Source: Nonomuraea cypriaca (GTDB lineage: Bacteria > Actinomycetota > Actinomycetes > Streptosporangiales > Streptosporangiaceae). From it: a stretch of 64,000 nt of DNA. Below, piece after piece: positions 33,436 through 42,003 of the stretch. The first letter of the stretch is position 1, and every line of letters begins with the position of its first letter. Made by a program: the position numbers and the translations under genes. Under the pieces are notes generated by a model, which saw only the letters and a list, made by a program, of their open reading frames with translations, was not told where the DNA came from and made no database searches. The stretch covers positions 23,889-87,888 of the forward strand of contig NZ_JADOGI010000011.1 of NCBI RefSeq assembly GCF_015645445.1, given 5' to 3'.

Positions 33436-34155
33436 TCAGCCTCGCACGTGGCCGGCGGCGTCGAGGATGGCGGCGGCCACGGCGTCGGGCTGCGAGGCCG
33501 CGATCGCGTGTGAGGCGCCGGCGACCTCGCGGGTGCCTCGTGAGCCGGCCCGTTCGGCCATGAACCGCAGCGCGGCCGCCGGGATGTTGAGGTCACGCTC
33601 GCCGTGGACGAACCAGGACGGCGTCGTACGCCAGCCCGGCGCGCTCGCCGTCAGCCCGTCGGTCAGCGCCTTCTCGGTCACCGGCCGCTGGGTCGCCGCC
33701 ATCAGCGCGGCCTCGTCGGCGTCGAGGTCGGCGCAGAACTGGTGGTGGAACTTGTCGTCGGCGATCCGGAACTCGTTGCCGCCGGAGGCCACCGGGTAGG
33801 CGACCAGGGCCTCGCCGAGGCTGCTGCCCTCGAACTTGCCGGACAGCAGCAGCGCGCTCTCGCCGGGCTCGGGGGCGAAGGCGGCGACGTAGACCAGCGC
33901 GCGCACGGCCTGGTTGCCGGCCGCCGCCTGGCTGATCACGATGCCGCCGTAGGAGTGGCCGACCAGGACGACCGGCCGGCCGATGCCCGCGATCACGTCA
34001 CGCACGTACGCGGCGTCGCCCTCCACGCTGCGCAGCGGGTTGGCCACGGCGACCGCGGTGAGCCGGTTACTGTGCAGGCGCTGGATGACGCGGCTCCAGC
34101 TGGCCGATTCCGCGAAGGCGCCGTGGACCAGGACGACGACGGGCTGCTCGCTCAT
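33436..34155 (-). CDS. Alpha/beta hydrolase (esterase-like)
   Basis: 239 residues: VVLVHGAFAESASWSRVIQR, nucleophile elbow GHSYGGIV, AFAPEPGESA, acid in VHGERDLNIP and His in GASHAIAASQP. It belongs to the family of small hydrolases found next to sigma-J/ECF41 loci and salicylate/polyneuridine-like esterases. Its start overlaps the stop of the upstream esterase gene (ATGA), so it is translationally coupled, and the sigma factor gene follows 76 bp later. Confidence 0.85.
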   Translation of the reverse strand: MSEQPVVVLVHGAFAESASWSRVIQRLHSNRLTAVAVANPLRSVEGDAAYVRDVIAGIGRPVVLVGHSYGGIVISQAAAGNQAVRALVYVAAFAPEPGESALLLSGKFEGSSLGEALVAYPVASGGNEFRIADDKFHHQFCADLDADEAALMAATQRPVTEKALTDGLTASAPGWRTTPSWFVHGERDLNIPAAALRFMAERAGSRGTREVAGASHAIAASQPDAVAAAILDAAGHVRG

Positions 34156-35114
34156 GAGTTGGCCTTTCCGGTGTTCAGGGCGGTTTTGAGTACCTCGATG
34201 GCCTGGGCGGTGGCGGCCCGCGCGGCGTGCGTGTCGCGGACCGGGTTGAGCATCATGAAGTCGTGCAGGATGCCGTTGTAGCGGACGCTGGTGGTCGGCA
34301 CCCCGGCCTCGGTGAGGCGGCGCGCGTACGCCTCGCCCTCGTCACGCAGCACGTCGTTCTCGTCGACGATGACGAACGCCGGCGGCAGCCCGGCCAGGTC
34401 CTCCAGGGTGGCGCGCAGCGGTGAGGCGGTGATCTCGGCGCGCTGGGCTGAGTCGGTGGTGTAGGCGTCCCAGAACCAGGCCATCGCCCCGGCGGTCAGG
34501 TGCGGGCCGTAGGCGAACTCGCGGTAGCTGTCGGTGTCCTGGGCGGCGTCGGTGACCGGGTAGTACAGCGACTGGTGGACGAACGTCACGTCGCCGCGCC
34601 GCTTGGCCAGGATGGTCAGCGCGGCGGCCATGTTGCCGCCGACCGAGTCGCCGGCCACCGCCAGCCGGGACGCGTCCAGCCCCTCGTCCGCGCCGTGCTC
34701 GGTGATCCACCGGGCCGTGGCGTACGCCTGCTCGATCGCGACCGGGTAGCGGGCCTCGGGGGAGCGGTCGTACTCCACGAAGACCACGGCCGCGTTCGCG
34801 CCGGTGGCGAGCTCGCGGACGAGCCGGTCGTGGGTGCCGGCGTTGCCGAGGACCCAGCCGCCGCCGTGGACGTACAGGAGGGCGGGCAGGTCCCCGGACG
34901 CGCCGGACGGCTTGACGATCCGCACCCGCACGTCGCCGGCCTCGGCCGGGACCGTGATCCACTTCTCGTCCACCGCCGGCTGGTCGACCGGGCCGGACTG
35001 GACGTCGTCGAGGACCTTGCGGGCGCCGTCCGGGCCCAGCTGGTAGAGGAACGGCGGCTTGGAGACCGCGTCCGCGAACTCTTGAGCGGCGGGCTCCAGG
35101 ATGTGCTTGCTCAT
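34152..35114 (-). CDS. Hormone-sensitive-lipase-type carboxylesterase
   Basis: 320 residues. LLYVHGGGWVLGN (oxyanion-hole HGGGW), nucleophile AGDSVGGNMAA, acid in VDENDVLRDEGEAYA, and His in GILHDFMML define bacterial HSL (family IV) esterases acting on short to medium acyl esters. ATG at 35114, 27 bp after the ferritin/CDGSH gene's stop. Second to last of a six-gene minus-strand run. Confidence 0.88.
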   Translation of the reverse strand: MSKHILEPAAQEFADAVSKPPFLYQLGPDGARKVLDDVQSGPVDQPAVDEKWITVPAEAGDVRVRIVKPSGASGDLPALLYVHGGGWVLGNAGTHDRLVRELATGANAAVVFVEYDRSPEARYPVAIEQAYATARWITEHGADEGLDASRLAVAGDSVGGNMAAALTILAKRRGDVTFVHQSLYYPVTDAAQDTDSYREFAYGPHLTAGAMAWFWDAYTTDSAQRAEITASPLRATLEDLAGLPPAFVIVDENDVLRDEGEAYARRLTEAGVPTTSVRYNGILHDFMMLNPVRDTHAARAATAQAIEVLKTALNTGKANS

Positions 35115-35140
35115 GGTGTCTCTCCCCTTTTCTTGATGAA

Positions 35141-36946
35141 TCAGCGGCCGGCGGATGCGCCGTCCGCCTCCCCCGGGTGGACGGGCTGACCTGGTGGCTC
35201 CTCGTGGAAGCCGATCTCCCTGTGGGTCCCGTCGCACAGCGGTTTGTTGCCGGAGTGGCCGCAGCGGCACAGCGTCATCCTGTTGCGGATCTCCAGCGGC
35301 CGGCCGTCCGCCCGCAGGACCGGCACCCGGCCGGTGACCCACAGCGAGCTGGCCAGTCCGTCCTCTTCCTCCAGGACCGAGATGGCCTGCGGAAGGTCCG
35401 GCTCGATCGTGTCGCCGCCGCGTCGGAGTGCGTAGCTGTAGGAGCCGGAGGGACAGTGGTCGATCCGGCCCATGACGTTGGAGCGCACGTCGCTGTCGCC
35501 GGTGTCGGCGAGCATCGCGGCGATCGGCCTGGTGCGTCCGATGCAGAAGGCGGCGTGGATGCACAGCTCACCCACCCGTTGGGCCGAGATCCCCACGCCG
35601 TCGTGCACGTGCTGCAGTTCCTTGTACGGCCGCACGTCCGCCGACTCCGTGCCATCGAACCCGATCACGGCGTGGGTCCCGTCGCAGAACGGTTTGGAGC
35701 CCGAGTGGCCGCAGCGGCACAGCGCGTAGGTGTCCTCGGTCTCCAGGGGCTCGCCCGTCTTCCAGGTCAGCGCGCTGTTCTCCCCGTTCTCCGCAGACAC
35801 GATCTTGTGTTTGCGCCTGAGCGGGACGCCGCCGTACACGACGTACGGGCCGTCGCGCAGCACGACGATCCGCTGCCGGTCGCCCACGCTCCACCGGCGC
35901 AGTTCTGGGGCCACGTAGTCGAAGGTGGGGCCGGCCGTGGTGCCGTCTTCTTCGGGCATCGCCATCAGGGCCTGGGCCTGGGCCTTGAGCGCGTACATGG
36001 TGCCGGTGGCGACCGCGAGCAGCTTCGGGCTGCCGTTGAAGGCCCGCTCGAGCAGGTGCAGCACGGCGCAGTAGGTGTGGTTGAACTCCTCCTGCGCCGT
36101 ACGGATCGCGCCATGGTCGGACAGACGGGGGTTGCGCCGCATCGGACGTACGCCGGCCAGATCCACGGAAACGGCCTCACCCGTGGGCCCGGACTGCGGG
36201 GTGTCACCACGCCGGTACCGCCGGCCGATGCTGAGCTCCTGGAAGCGGTAGTAGTGCGCGACCTCGTCCCGCTCGGGGTGGAAGACGTCCTGGTCACCGT
36301 CCCAGACCTCGCCACGGGCGCTGCCTTCGCCCTGTTCGACGATCTCCTCAAGCGCCGCGAGCGCCGAGTCCAGACCGTCGACGGCGAACAGTCGCCCGGC
36401 GGTGTGCCGGAAGTGGCCGGCGCTCACCTGGCGCGCGGGATCGCCGGAGAAGACCGCCCGCTCACCGAGCCGGTCGCACAGGTGGCGCAGTCCTTGTTCG
36501 ATCGCGTCGTAGAACTGCCCGATCGTCTCGTAGTCGTCGCCCTCCGCCGGGGCGCCGGGGGGCGCCGGCCGTTCGAGACGCAGGAACATCTCGAGTGCTT
36601 CCGCGCCGAACGGAACGAGCGACAGTTCCAGGGAGCGGTCACCGTGGGGCAGAGACCGGGGGTGCCGCGGCAGCATCCGCGGCGTGTCGAGTCGCGGCCG
36701 GCCGCCGACGGCGTTGAGCAGGTTCGCGGCCAGCGCCAGGTGCAGCATCTCCTCGGCGAAGACGCTGCCCACCACCTCGACGGCCTCCGGGTTGCGTTCC
36801 GGGTCGAGCGAGTACAGCGCGCACAGGTACGGCGGCAGGGTTGCGTGTTCCAACTCGATCGCCCACTGCAGGTGCTCACGAAGGCTGTCGAGCGTCGCGA
36901 TCGGTGCCGGCGCGACGGCGCTCCCGTGCTGTTCTGGGTGGTTCAT
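35141..36946 (-). CDS. Fusion of ferritin-like (VioB/RebD-type) domain with two CDGSH iron-sulfur domains
   Basis: 601 residues. Residues ~15-345 are a ferritin-like four-helix domain with di-iron ligands in IELEHATLPPY (E31/E33), FAEEMLHLALAANLL (E65/E66/H69) and AQEEFNHTYC (E286/E287/H290), the fold used by iminophenyl-pyruvate dimer synthases of violacein and rebeccamycin pathways. After a small beta segment come CDGSH domain 1 (C410, C412, C421, H425), a divergent cluster region with C462, C468 and C498, and CDGSH domain 2 (C560, C562, C571, H575). Each CDGSH binds a labile [2Fe-2S]. A redox relay feeding a di-iron centre is the natural reading. A relic of a paralogue sits at 10207. Confidence 0.85.
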   Translation of the reverse strand: MNHPEQHGSAVAPAPIATLDSLREHLQWAIELEHATLPPYLCALYSLDPERNPEAVEVVGSVFAEEMLHLALAANLLNAVGGRPRLDTPRMLPRHPRSLPHGDRSLELSLVPFGAEALEMFLRLERPAPPGAPAEGDDYETIGQFYDAIEQGLRHLCDRLGERAVFSGDPARQVSAGHFRHTAGRLFAVDGLDSALAALEEIVEQGEGSARGEVWDGDQDVFHPERDEVAHYYRFQELSIGRRYRRGDTPQSGPTGEAVSVDLAGVRPMRRNPRLSDHGAIRTAQEEFNHTYCAVLHLLERAFNGSPKLLAVATGTMYALKAQAQALMAMPEEDGTTAGPTFDYVAPELRRWSVGDRQRIVVLRDGPYVVYGGVPLRRKHKIVSAENGENSALTWKTGEPLETEDTYALCRCGHSGSKPFCDGTHAVIGFDGTESADVRPYKELQHVHDGVGISAQRVGELCIHAAFCIGRTRPIAAMLADTGDSDVRSNVMGRIDHCPSGSYSYALRRGGDTIEPDLPQAISVLEEEDGLASSLWVTGRVPVLRADGRPLEIRNRMTLCRCGHSGNKPLCDGTHREIGFHEEPPGQPVHPGEADGASAGR

Positions 36947-36985
36947 GCTGTCTCGCTTCGGTTCTCGAAGGGCTCCTTGGGGGCT

Positions 36986-37228
36986 TCAGGCATTTCCTGG
37001 GCGATGATCGTCCGGCCCGTGCTCGCCCTCCAGCACCTCGACCGCGTCGAGCAGGCCACGCAGGCCGATCTCCTCGCGTTCGACGTCGGTCGGATCGAAC
37101 AGCCACTCCGTGACCGGCAGGCCGACCTCCTCCTCCGGGTGGCTCGACTCGGCCAGGGTCACTTCCGCCTCGACCTCGATCTTGAGCTCGTACAGGAAGT
37201 CGTCGTTCTCGCCGCTCGAAGCGCTCAT
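36986..37228 (-). CDS. Small acidic protein of unknown function
   Basis: 80 residues (YELKIEVEAEVTLAESSHPE, VTEWLFDPTDVEREEIGLRG), strongly acidic and Glu/Asp-rich, no membrane segment. ATG at 37228 follows GGAGAA. It lies 39 bp before the ferritin/CDGSH gene and directly behind three 22-bp tandem repeats, so it is probably the first gene from a repeat-controlled promoter. The family is not recognised; a small partner or chaperone of the iron-sulfur protein is a guess from position only. Confidence 0.65.
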   Translation of the reverse strand: MSASSGENDDFLYELKIEVEAEVTLAESSHPEEEVGLPVTEWLFDPTDVEREEIGLRGLLDAVEVLEGEHGPDDHRPGNA

Positions 37229-37240
37229 CTTTTCTCCATA

Positions 37241-37306
37241 CGTGGCTCGGGTGGACGTTCGACGTGGCTCGGGTGGACGTTCGACGTGGCTCGGGTGGAC
37301 GTTCGG
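37241..37306. repeat. Three tandem 22-bp repeats upstream of the small acidic gene
   Basis: The unit GTGGCTCGGGTGGACGTTCG plus two bases occurs three times head to tail (37241-37262, 37263-37284, 37285-37306), identical except for the last base. It ends 13 bp from the start codon at 37228 and so lies in the leader or promoter. A 22-bp period places copies on one face of the helix, as for an activator array. Confidence 0.85.
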
Positions 37307-37362
37307 CCAAGCCGCCGCGACAGGTCCAAGCTCCTGAAACGTCTTTCGCGACGGAGCCAGGA

Positions 37363-38118
37363 CTACTTCCTGACCGCGGTCCGGCCGGGCCAGTCGCTGT
37401 AGCGGATCCGGCCGAGGATCGCGTCGTCGCCCGGCACCAGCGTCCGCTCGTCCAGCTCGGCCCCGAAGTAGCGCGCGTGCGGGTCCGCGACCACCTGACG
37501 CGAGTCGCCCCAGCCGGCCAGGGCGAGCCGGAAGAACGCGTCCATCCGGAACTGCTCGGGCCCGGCCACCTCGACCCTCCCGTTCAACGGCGAGCCCACC
37601 GCGACCCGGCCGACCGCCTGGGCGACCTCCTCCCCCGCGATGGGCTGGAAGAGCACCGGCGCGATCCGGACCGTGCCGGCGTCCGTGGCCCCGTCGGCGA
37701 TGCTGTGGGCGAACTCGAAGAACTGCGTCGCGTGCACGATCGAGAACGGGATCGACGACTTCTCGATCAGCGCCTCCTGAGCGATCTTCGCCCGGAAGTA
37801 GTCGCTCCCTGACAGCCACTCGGTGCCCACCACCGACAGCGCGACGTGGTGACCGACACCGGCCGCGGCCTCCGCGGCGAGCAGGTTGCCGGTGGAGGTC
37901 TCGAAGAACTCCAGCACCGCGGCGTCCTCGAAGGACGGCGAGTTCGACACGTCGACCACCACGGACGCGCCGGCCAGGGCCTCGGCGAGCCCTTCTCCCG
38001 TGAGGGTGTTGACGCCGGTGTCGGGTGCCGCCGCCACCGCCTCGTGGCCGTGCTCACCGAGCTTCGTGACGAGCTTCGACCCGATCAGGCCGGTCCCCCC
38101 GACTACCACGATCTTCAT
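37363..38118 (-). CDS. NAD(P)-binding NmrA/epimerase-like protein
   Basis: 251 residues. Rossmann start MKIVVVGGTGLIGSKLV; NTLTGEGLAEALAGASVVVD, HHVALSVVGTEWLSGSDYFR, KIAQEALIEKSSIPFSIVHA follow the atypical SDR (NmrA/HSCARG, UDP-glucose-4-epimerase-like) pattern, without the Tyr-x3-Lys catalytic pair in standard place. ECF41 sigma factors are known to drive genes for carboxymuconolactone decarboxylase, oxidoreductase or epimerase-type proteins, and this gene is preceded by a candidate ECF41 promoter, so it is probably the sigma factor's direct target. Confidence 0.82.
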   Translation of the reverse strand: MKIVVVGGTGLIGSKLVTKLGEHGHEAVAAAPDTGVNTLTGEGLAEALAGASVVVDVSNSPSFEDAAVLEFFETSTGNLLAAEAAAGVGHHVALSVVGTEWLSGSDYFRAKIAQEALIEKSSIPFSIVHATQFFEFAHSIADGATDAGTVRIAPVLFQPIAGEEVAQAVGRVAVGSPLNGRVEVAGPEQFRMDAFFRLALAGWGDSRQVVADPHARYFGAELDERTLVPGDDAILGRIRYSDWPGRTAVRK

Positions 38119-38172
38119 GGCTGACCCCTTTCTGTCCTCCGGGGCACCTGTTGCCGACCGGTCGCCAGCTAA

Positions 38173-38199
38173 GACAGGACGGCCGCCAAGCTTGTGACA
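38173..38199 (-). promoter_or_regulatory. Candidate ECF41 promoter TGTCACA-N16-TGTC
   Basis: On the minus strand TGTCACA (38199-38193) is followed after 16 bp by TGTC (38176-38173), one mismatch from the reported ECF41 consensus TGTCACA-N16-CGTC. The -10 lies 55 bp upstream of the epimerase-like start, and an ECF41 gene is in the same block. Confidence 0.6.
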
Positions 38200-38257
38200 G
38201 TTGCCGCGAAATTCTTTTTGAGACTGCGGAGGTTTTGAGGCTGCGGAAACCGTCGGA

Positions 38258-38818
38258 TCAAGATGTCTGCTGGATGATCGCCACCGGGCAGGCGGCGTGG
38301 TGCAGGACGGCCTGGCTGACCGAGCCGTGCATCAGCGCGCTGAGCTCGTGGCGGTGGTGAGAGCCGACAACGAGCAGGGACGCCTGCGACGCCGCGCGCA
38401 TCAGCGCCTTGCCCGGGTGGCCGGTGAGAGACTCCTGGACGATCGTGACCGCGGGCAGGCGCTCCCGCCACAGGGCCAGGGTGCGCTCGGTCAGGGCCGA
38501 GCGACTCGGGTCGGCTGATCCGTCGGCGCTGACATGCGCCAGCGTCAGGGCGTTCGCGGTCCGGGCGGCGTACGGGAACGCGAAGGCGAGCAGAGCCTCG
38601 CTCTCGCCATGGCCGGCGATATGGCCGGCGATGCCCACCACGACAGGCCCGCGCGGCGTGCCAGGCCCGCGCACGACGACGACAGGGCAGGCGGCCTCGG
38701 TCCCGAGCCGGGCGCCCACCGATCCCAGCAGCAGGCCGCCGACCTCGCCGAGCCCGCGGCTGCCCACGACGAGAAGCTCTGCCTGGCGAGAGCGGTGCAG
38801 CAGTGCGGTGACTGGTGG
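38258..38818 (-). pseudogene. Universal stress protein, tandem-domain, 5'-truncated
   Basis: The complete second USP domain is present (VVVGIAGHIAGHGESEALLA, the ATP loop SLLVVGSHHRHELSALMHGS, ending QAVLHHAACPVAIIQ). Ahead of it only the end of a first USP domain survives (LLVVGSRGLGEVGGLLLGSV), back to a stop at 38819. Two-domain actinobacterial USPs are ~290 residues, so about 110 N-terminal residues are lost. A GTG at 38767 could still start a 169-residue single-domain-plus protein, so partial function is possible. Confidence 0.7.
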
Positions 38819-38873
38819 TCATGGCAACCGCCGTCGGGGCCTCCGACGGCGTACAGGGTGGTGTGGAATCCGA

Positions 38874-40602
38874 CTACTCGACGAGCTTGCCGACGCTTGA
38901 GACCTCGCGCATGAGCGCCGCGATCTCGGTGGGGATCGGCGGGATGGCCTCCCTCCCCACCGCCCCTGGACCGGACCACACGAGGTTGACCCGCAGTGCG
39001 GGGTCGAGGTCGGGGTAGTCGGAGCGGTTGTGGCAGCCGCGGGTCTCACGACGCTCGAGTGCGGTCTCGATCGTCGCGCGCGGCGAGCGCCGCGGACTTC
39101 AGGTCGAAGGCGTGGGCCAGGTCCTGGAAGCCGGCGAGGTCCGGGTGCACGCCGACGTTTGCCATGCGCGCCTCCACGTCGGTGAGCTCGGCGAGGCCCT
39201 TCAGCAGACTGCCCTCGTCGCGCACCACACCGGCATGCTCGGTCATGACGTCGCGGAGGGCTCGTTGCAGTGAACGTACGTTCTCGGGGCCGTCGGCCGC
39301 GAGGCTCTCGTCCACCTCCGCCCGTGCCGCGTCCAACGCCTCGGCCGAGCGGCGCTGGGCGTCGAGGCCCGCGGAATACCCGGCGGCCGCCTGTCCGACG
39401 ATGCGGCCGAACACGAGGAGCTCGATGAGTGAGTTGCCGCCGAGGCGGTTCGCGCCGTGCAGGCCGCTCGCCGCCTCGCCGATCGCGTACAAGCCGTCGA
39501 CTCCCGTACCGTGATCCTCAGGCCGCACCCAGACCCCGCCCATCGAGTAGTGCGCGGTCGGTGCGATCTCGATCGGCTGCTTGGTGATGTCGAGCATCTG
39601 CAGTTCCAGGAGCGTCTGGTAGACGCGAGGCAACCGCGTCATGATCGTCTCGCGCGGCAGATGCGACACATCAAGCCAAACGCCGCCGTCCGGGGTGCCC
39701 CGCCCTTCTTTGATCTCCGTGTACGCCGCCAGCGCGACGCGGTCACGCGTGGACAACTCCATCCGCTCGGGGTCGTACCGGGACATGAACCGCTCACCGA
39801 GCTGGTTGCGCAGGATTCCGCCCTCGCCCCGAGCCGCTTCGGAAACGAGGGTGCCCGCCGCGTCTTCCGGCGCGATGAGACCGGACGGGTGGAACTGCAC
39901 CAGCTCGGGATCGCGGATCCGGCAGCCGGCGAGGACGGCGAGGCGAAACGAGTCGCCCGTGTTCTCGTCCCGCCGGGAGGAGGTGCGCCGCCAGATCCGC
40001 GTGTGGCCGCCGGCGGCCAGGATCACCGCATCGGCATGGATGACATAGCGGCTGCCATCGGTCAGGTCGAACCCGTACGCGCCGAAGACCGCGTTGTCGC
40101 GGACGAGGAGGCGGGTGATGTACACGGTGTCGAGAATGGGGACGTCGAGCTGCGCCGCCCGGTTGATCAGGGTGCGTTGGATCTCGAGTCCGGTGTAGTC
40201 GCCGGCGAAGGCGGTGCGCCGGTAGGTGTGGGCGCCGAAGAAGCGCTGCGAGATTCGCCCGTCCTGCTCGCGGGCGAACGGCATGCCGTAGCGCTGGAGG
40301 TCTTCGATGCCCCGCGCGGCTCCCTCGGTGACGATCCGCACCGTCCGGGGGTTGGCGAGAAGGTAGCTCTCCTTGAGGGTGTCCGCCGCGTGCTGTCGCC
40401 AGCTGTCCTCGGGGTCCATCGTGGCGAGCGCGGCGTTGATGCCGCCTGCCGCGAGCGAGGTGTGCGCGTCCGCCTTCGGGCGCTTGCCCACCGCGAGGAC
40501 GCCGACTCCGCGCTCGGCGAGCTCGATCGCGGCCCGCAGCCCGGCTCCTCCCGTACCGATGACCAGGACCGACGTGGCGATCCGTTTCTCCGAAAAGTGC
40601 AT
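38874..40602 (-). pseudogene. Fumarate reductase/succinate dehydrogenase flavoprotein, frameshifted near the C-terminus
   Basis: From 40602 the first 505 codons are an intact flavoprotein subunit: VIGTGGAGLRAAIELAERGV, HTSLAAGGINAALATMDPED, GQ-less FAD loop HTYRRTAFAGDYTG, substrate-site HYSMGGVWV and GLYAIGEAASGLHGANRLGG. In a CG run at about 39074-39083 (GCCGCGCGCGACG) two bases appear missing, so the frame ends at RDDRDRTRAS (39046). The proper tail, TALERRETRGCHNRSDYPDL and on to SSVGKLVE, continues in the next frame to the TAG at 38874. No iron-sulfur or membrane subunit gene is adjacent. Slippage in the sequence read is an alternative to real mutation. Confidence 0.8.
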
Positions 40603-40689
40603 GCTGCTCCTTCGACCGCATCACAAAAGCGATTCAGGAAGGACGACCGGGCAGCGGCGTGTTTTGTGACATCCCTCGCGGGACCGGCG

Positions 40690-41931
40690 TTACTTCACGG
40701 CTCGCCGGAGCTTGGGAGTCCGGGGCCACGACAACCCCTCGGCATGGGTCACGATCGTGACGGCGACCAGCAGGGCGCAGATGACCGCGATCGCCGCGAC
40801 CACGGCGGCCACGCCGATCTGGGACGCCGCGAGCGGCAGCAGCAGGATGACGGTGACGCAACCCAGAACCGCACCGAAATGGACGACACGCTCCGTGACG
40901 ACGAGCGCGTGTACCGCCCAAAGCAGGATGAGATACAGACCGACCGGGATGGCGACGGCGTAGCCGATCGCCATCGGTGACGCCTCCGCCTCGTGCGCAC
41001 TCTGCTCGACCGCGGCTTCGAGCCCGGCGCCGAGGGCCGCGAGGGCCGCGAAGATGCCGTAATGGCCGTATCCCCACAGATAGGACCGATGACGACGGTC
41101 ACTGAGCCCTTCCCCAGCCTGTACGAGGAAGTACAGCCACCAGTGGGCGAACAGCAGGCCGAGGCCGGAGACGGCGATGACGACGAAGGAGCTGCCGATC
41201 TGACCGGCTTCGAGCGCCCCTTCGACCCCCCTGCTCGCGGCGAGGACGCCCTCACCGAGCAGAATGATCGTGAAGAGGCCGTAACGTTCGGCGATGTGGT
41301 GCGGGTGCCAGTTGGTGGTCCTGGTCCGTTCCGCCCACCGCGGCACCGCGAGTTCCAGAACGACCAGGCAGGCGAAGAATGGCAGCGCGGACCACGAGGG
41401 CAAGACGCCGGACTCCACGAGGAGGAAGCGGAGGATCCACCCCACCTGCATGAGGCTGATGCCGGCGGCGTAGCGCAGCGCGGTGCGGCGCCTCTCCGGA
41501 TCTTCGAGACCGGCCCGCAGCCATTGGACGACGAGCCCGAGCCTCATGATGACGTAGCCCAGCGTGACGACGGCGTAGTCCGAGTGACCGAACGCGGCCG
41601 GCACACCGGCGGCCAGCACCAGCACGCCGGCCATCTGCACCATGGTCAGCAGCCGGTAGGCGACGTCGTCGGTGTCGTAGGACGAGGCGAACCAGGTGAA
41701 GTTCATCCACGCCCACCAGATCGCGAAGAACACCTGAAGGAACGGGACCAGCCCGGCCAGGCCATGACCGTCCGCGATGCTGTGCGCGAGCTGAGCGGTG
41801 GCCGCCGCGACCGCGACCACGAAGGTGAGGTCGAACAGCAGCTCGAGCTGGCTCGCGGTGCGGTGCGGCTCGTCGATGGGACGAGCGCTCATCCGTACGC
41901 GGATCCGGATCGTGGTGCCGGCTGGGGGCAA
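40690..41931 (-). CDS. ltrA: Low-temperature-requirement A (LtrA) family membrane protein
   Basis: 413 residues, about twelve hydrophobic helices. Signature stretches are TASQLELLFDLTFVVAVAAA, FFAIWWAWMNFTWFASSYDT, HPHHIAERYGLFTIILLGEG and AHWWLYFLV. The TTG at 41931 has AGGAG seven bases before; an ATG at 41892 is an alternative. LtrA was named for cold-sensitive growth in Listeria; its transport or enzymatic role is still unknown. Monocistronic and intact amid decayed neighbours. Confidence 0.88.
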   Translation of the reverse strand: MPPAGTTIRIRVRMSARPIDEPHRTASQLELLFDLTFVVAVAAATAQLAHSIADGHGLAGLVPFLQVFFAIWWAWMNFTWFASSYDTDDVAYRLLTMVQMAGVLVLAAGVPAAFGHSDYAVVTLGYVIMRLGLVVQWLRAGLEDPERRRTALRYAAGISLMQVGWILRFLLVESGVLPSWSALPFFACLVVLELAVPRWAERTRTTNWHPHHIAERYGLFTIILLGEGVLAASRGVEGALEAGQIGSSFVVIAVSGLGLLFAHWWLYFLVQAGEGLSDRRHRSYLWGYGHYGIFAALAALGAGLEAAVEQSAHEAEASPMAIGYAVAIPVGLYLILLWAVHALVVTERVVHFGAVLGCVTVILLLPLAASQIGVAAVVAAIAVICALLVAVTIVTHAEGLSWPRTPKLRRAVK

Positions 41932-42003
41932 GGTCGCGCTCCTGTCATTTCGTGAGTCCCTGGTCTGAAAGACAGCGAAGCACGCCGATCTGTGACAACG
42001 ACG

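Noticed and set aside
35177..37402. A 741-codon plus-strand frame opposite the ferritin-CDGSH gene
   Set aside because: Very long but only because the antisense gene is GC-rich; no domain recognised, while the minus-strand gene has metal-binding motifs.
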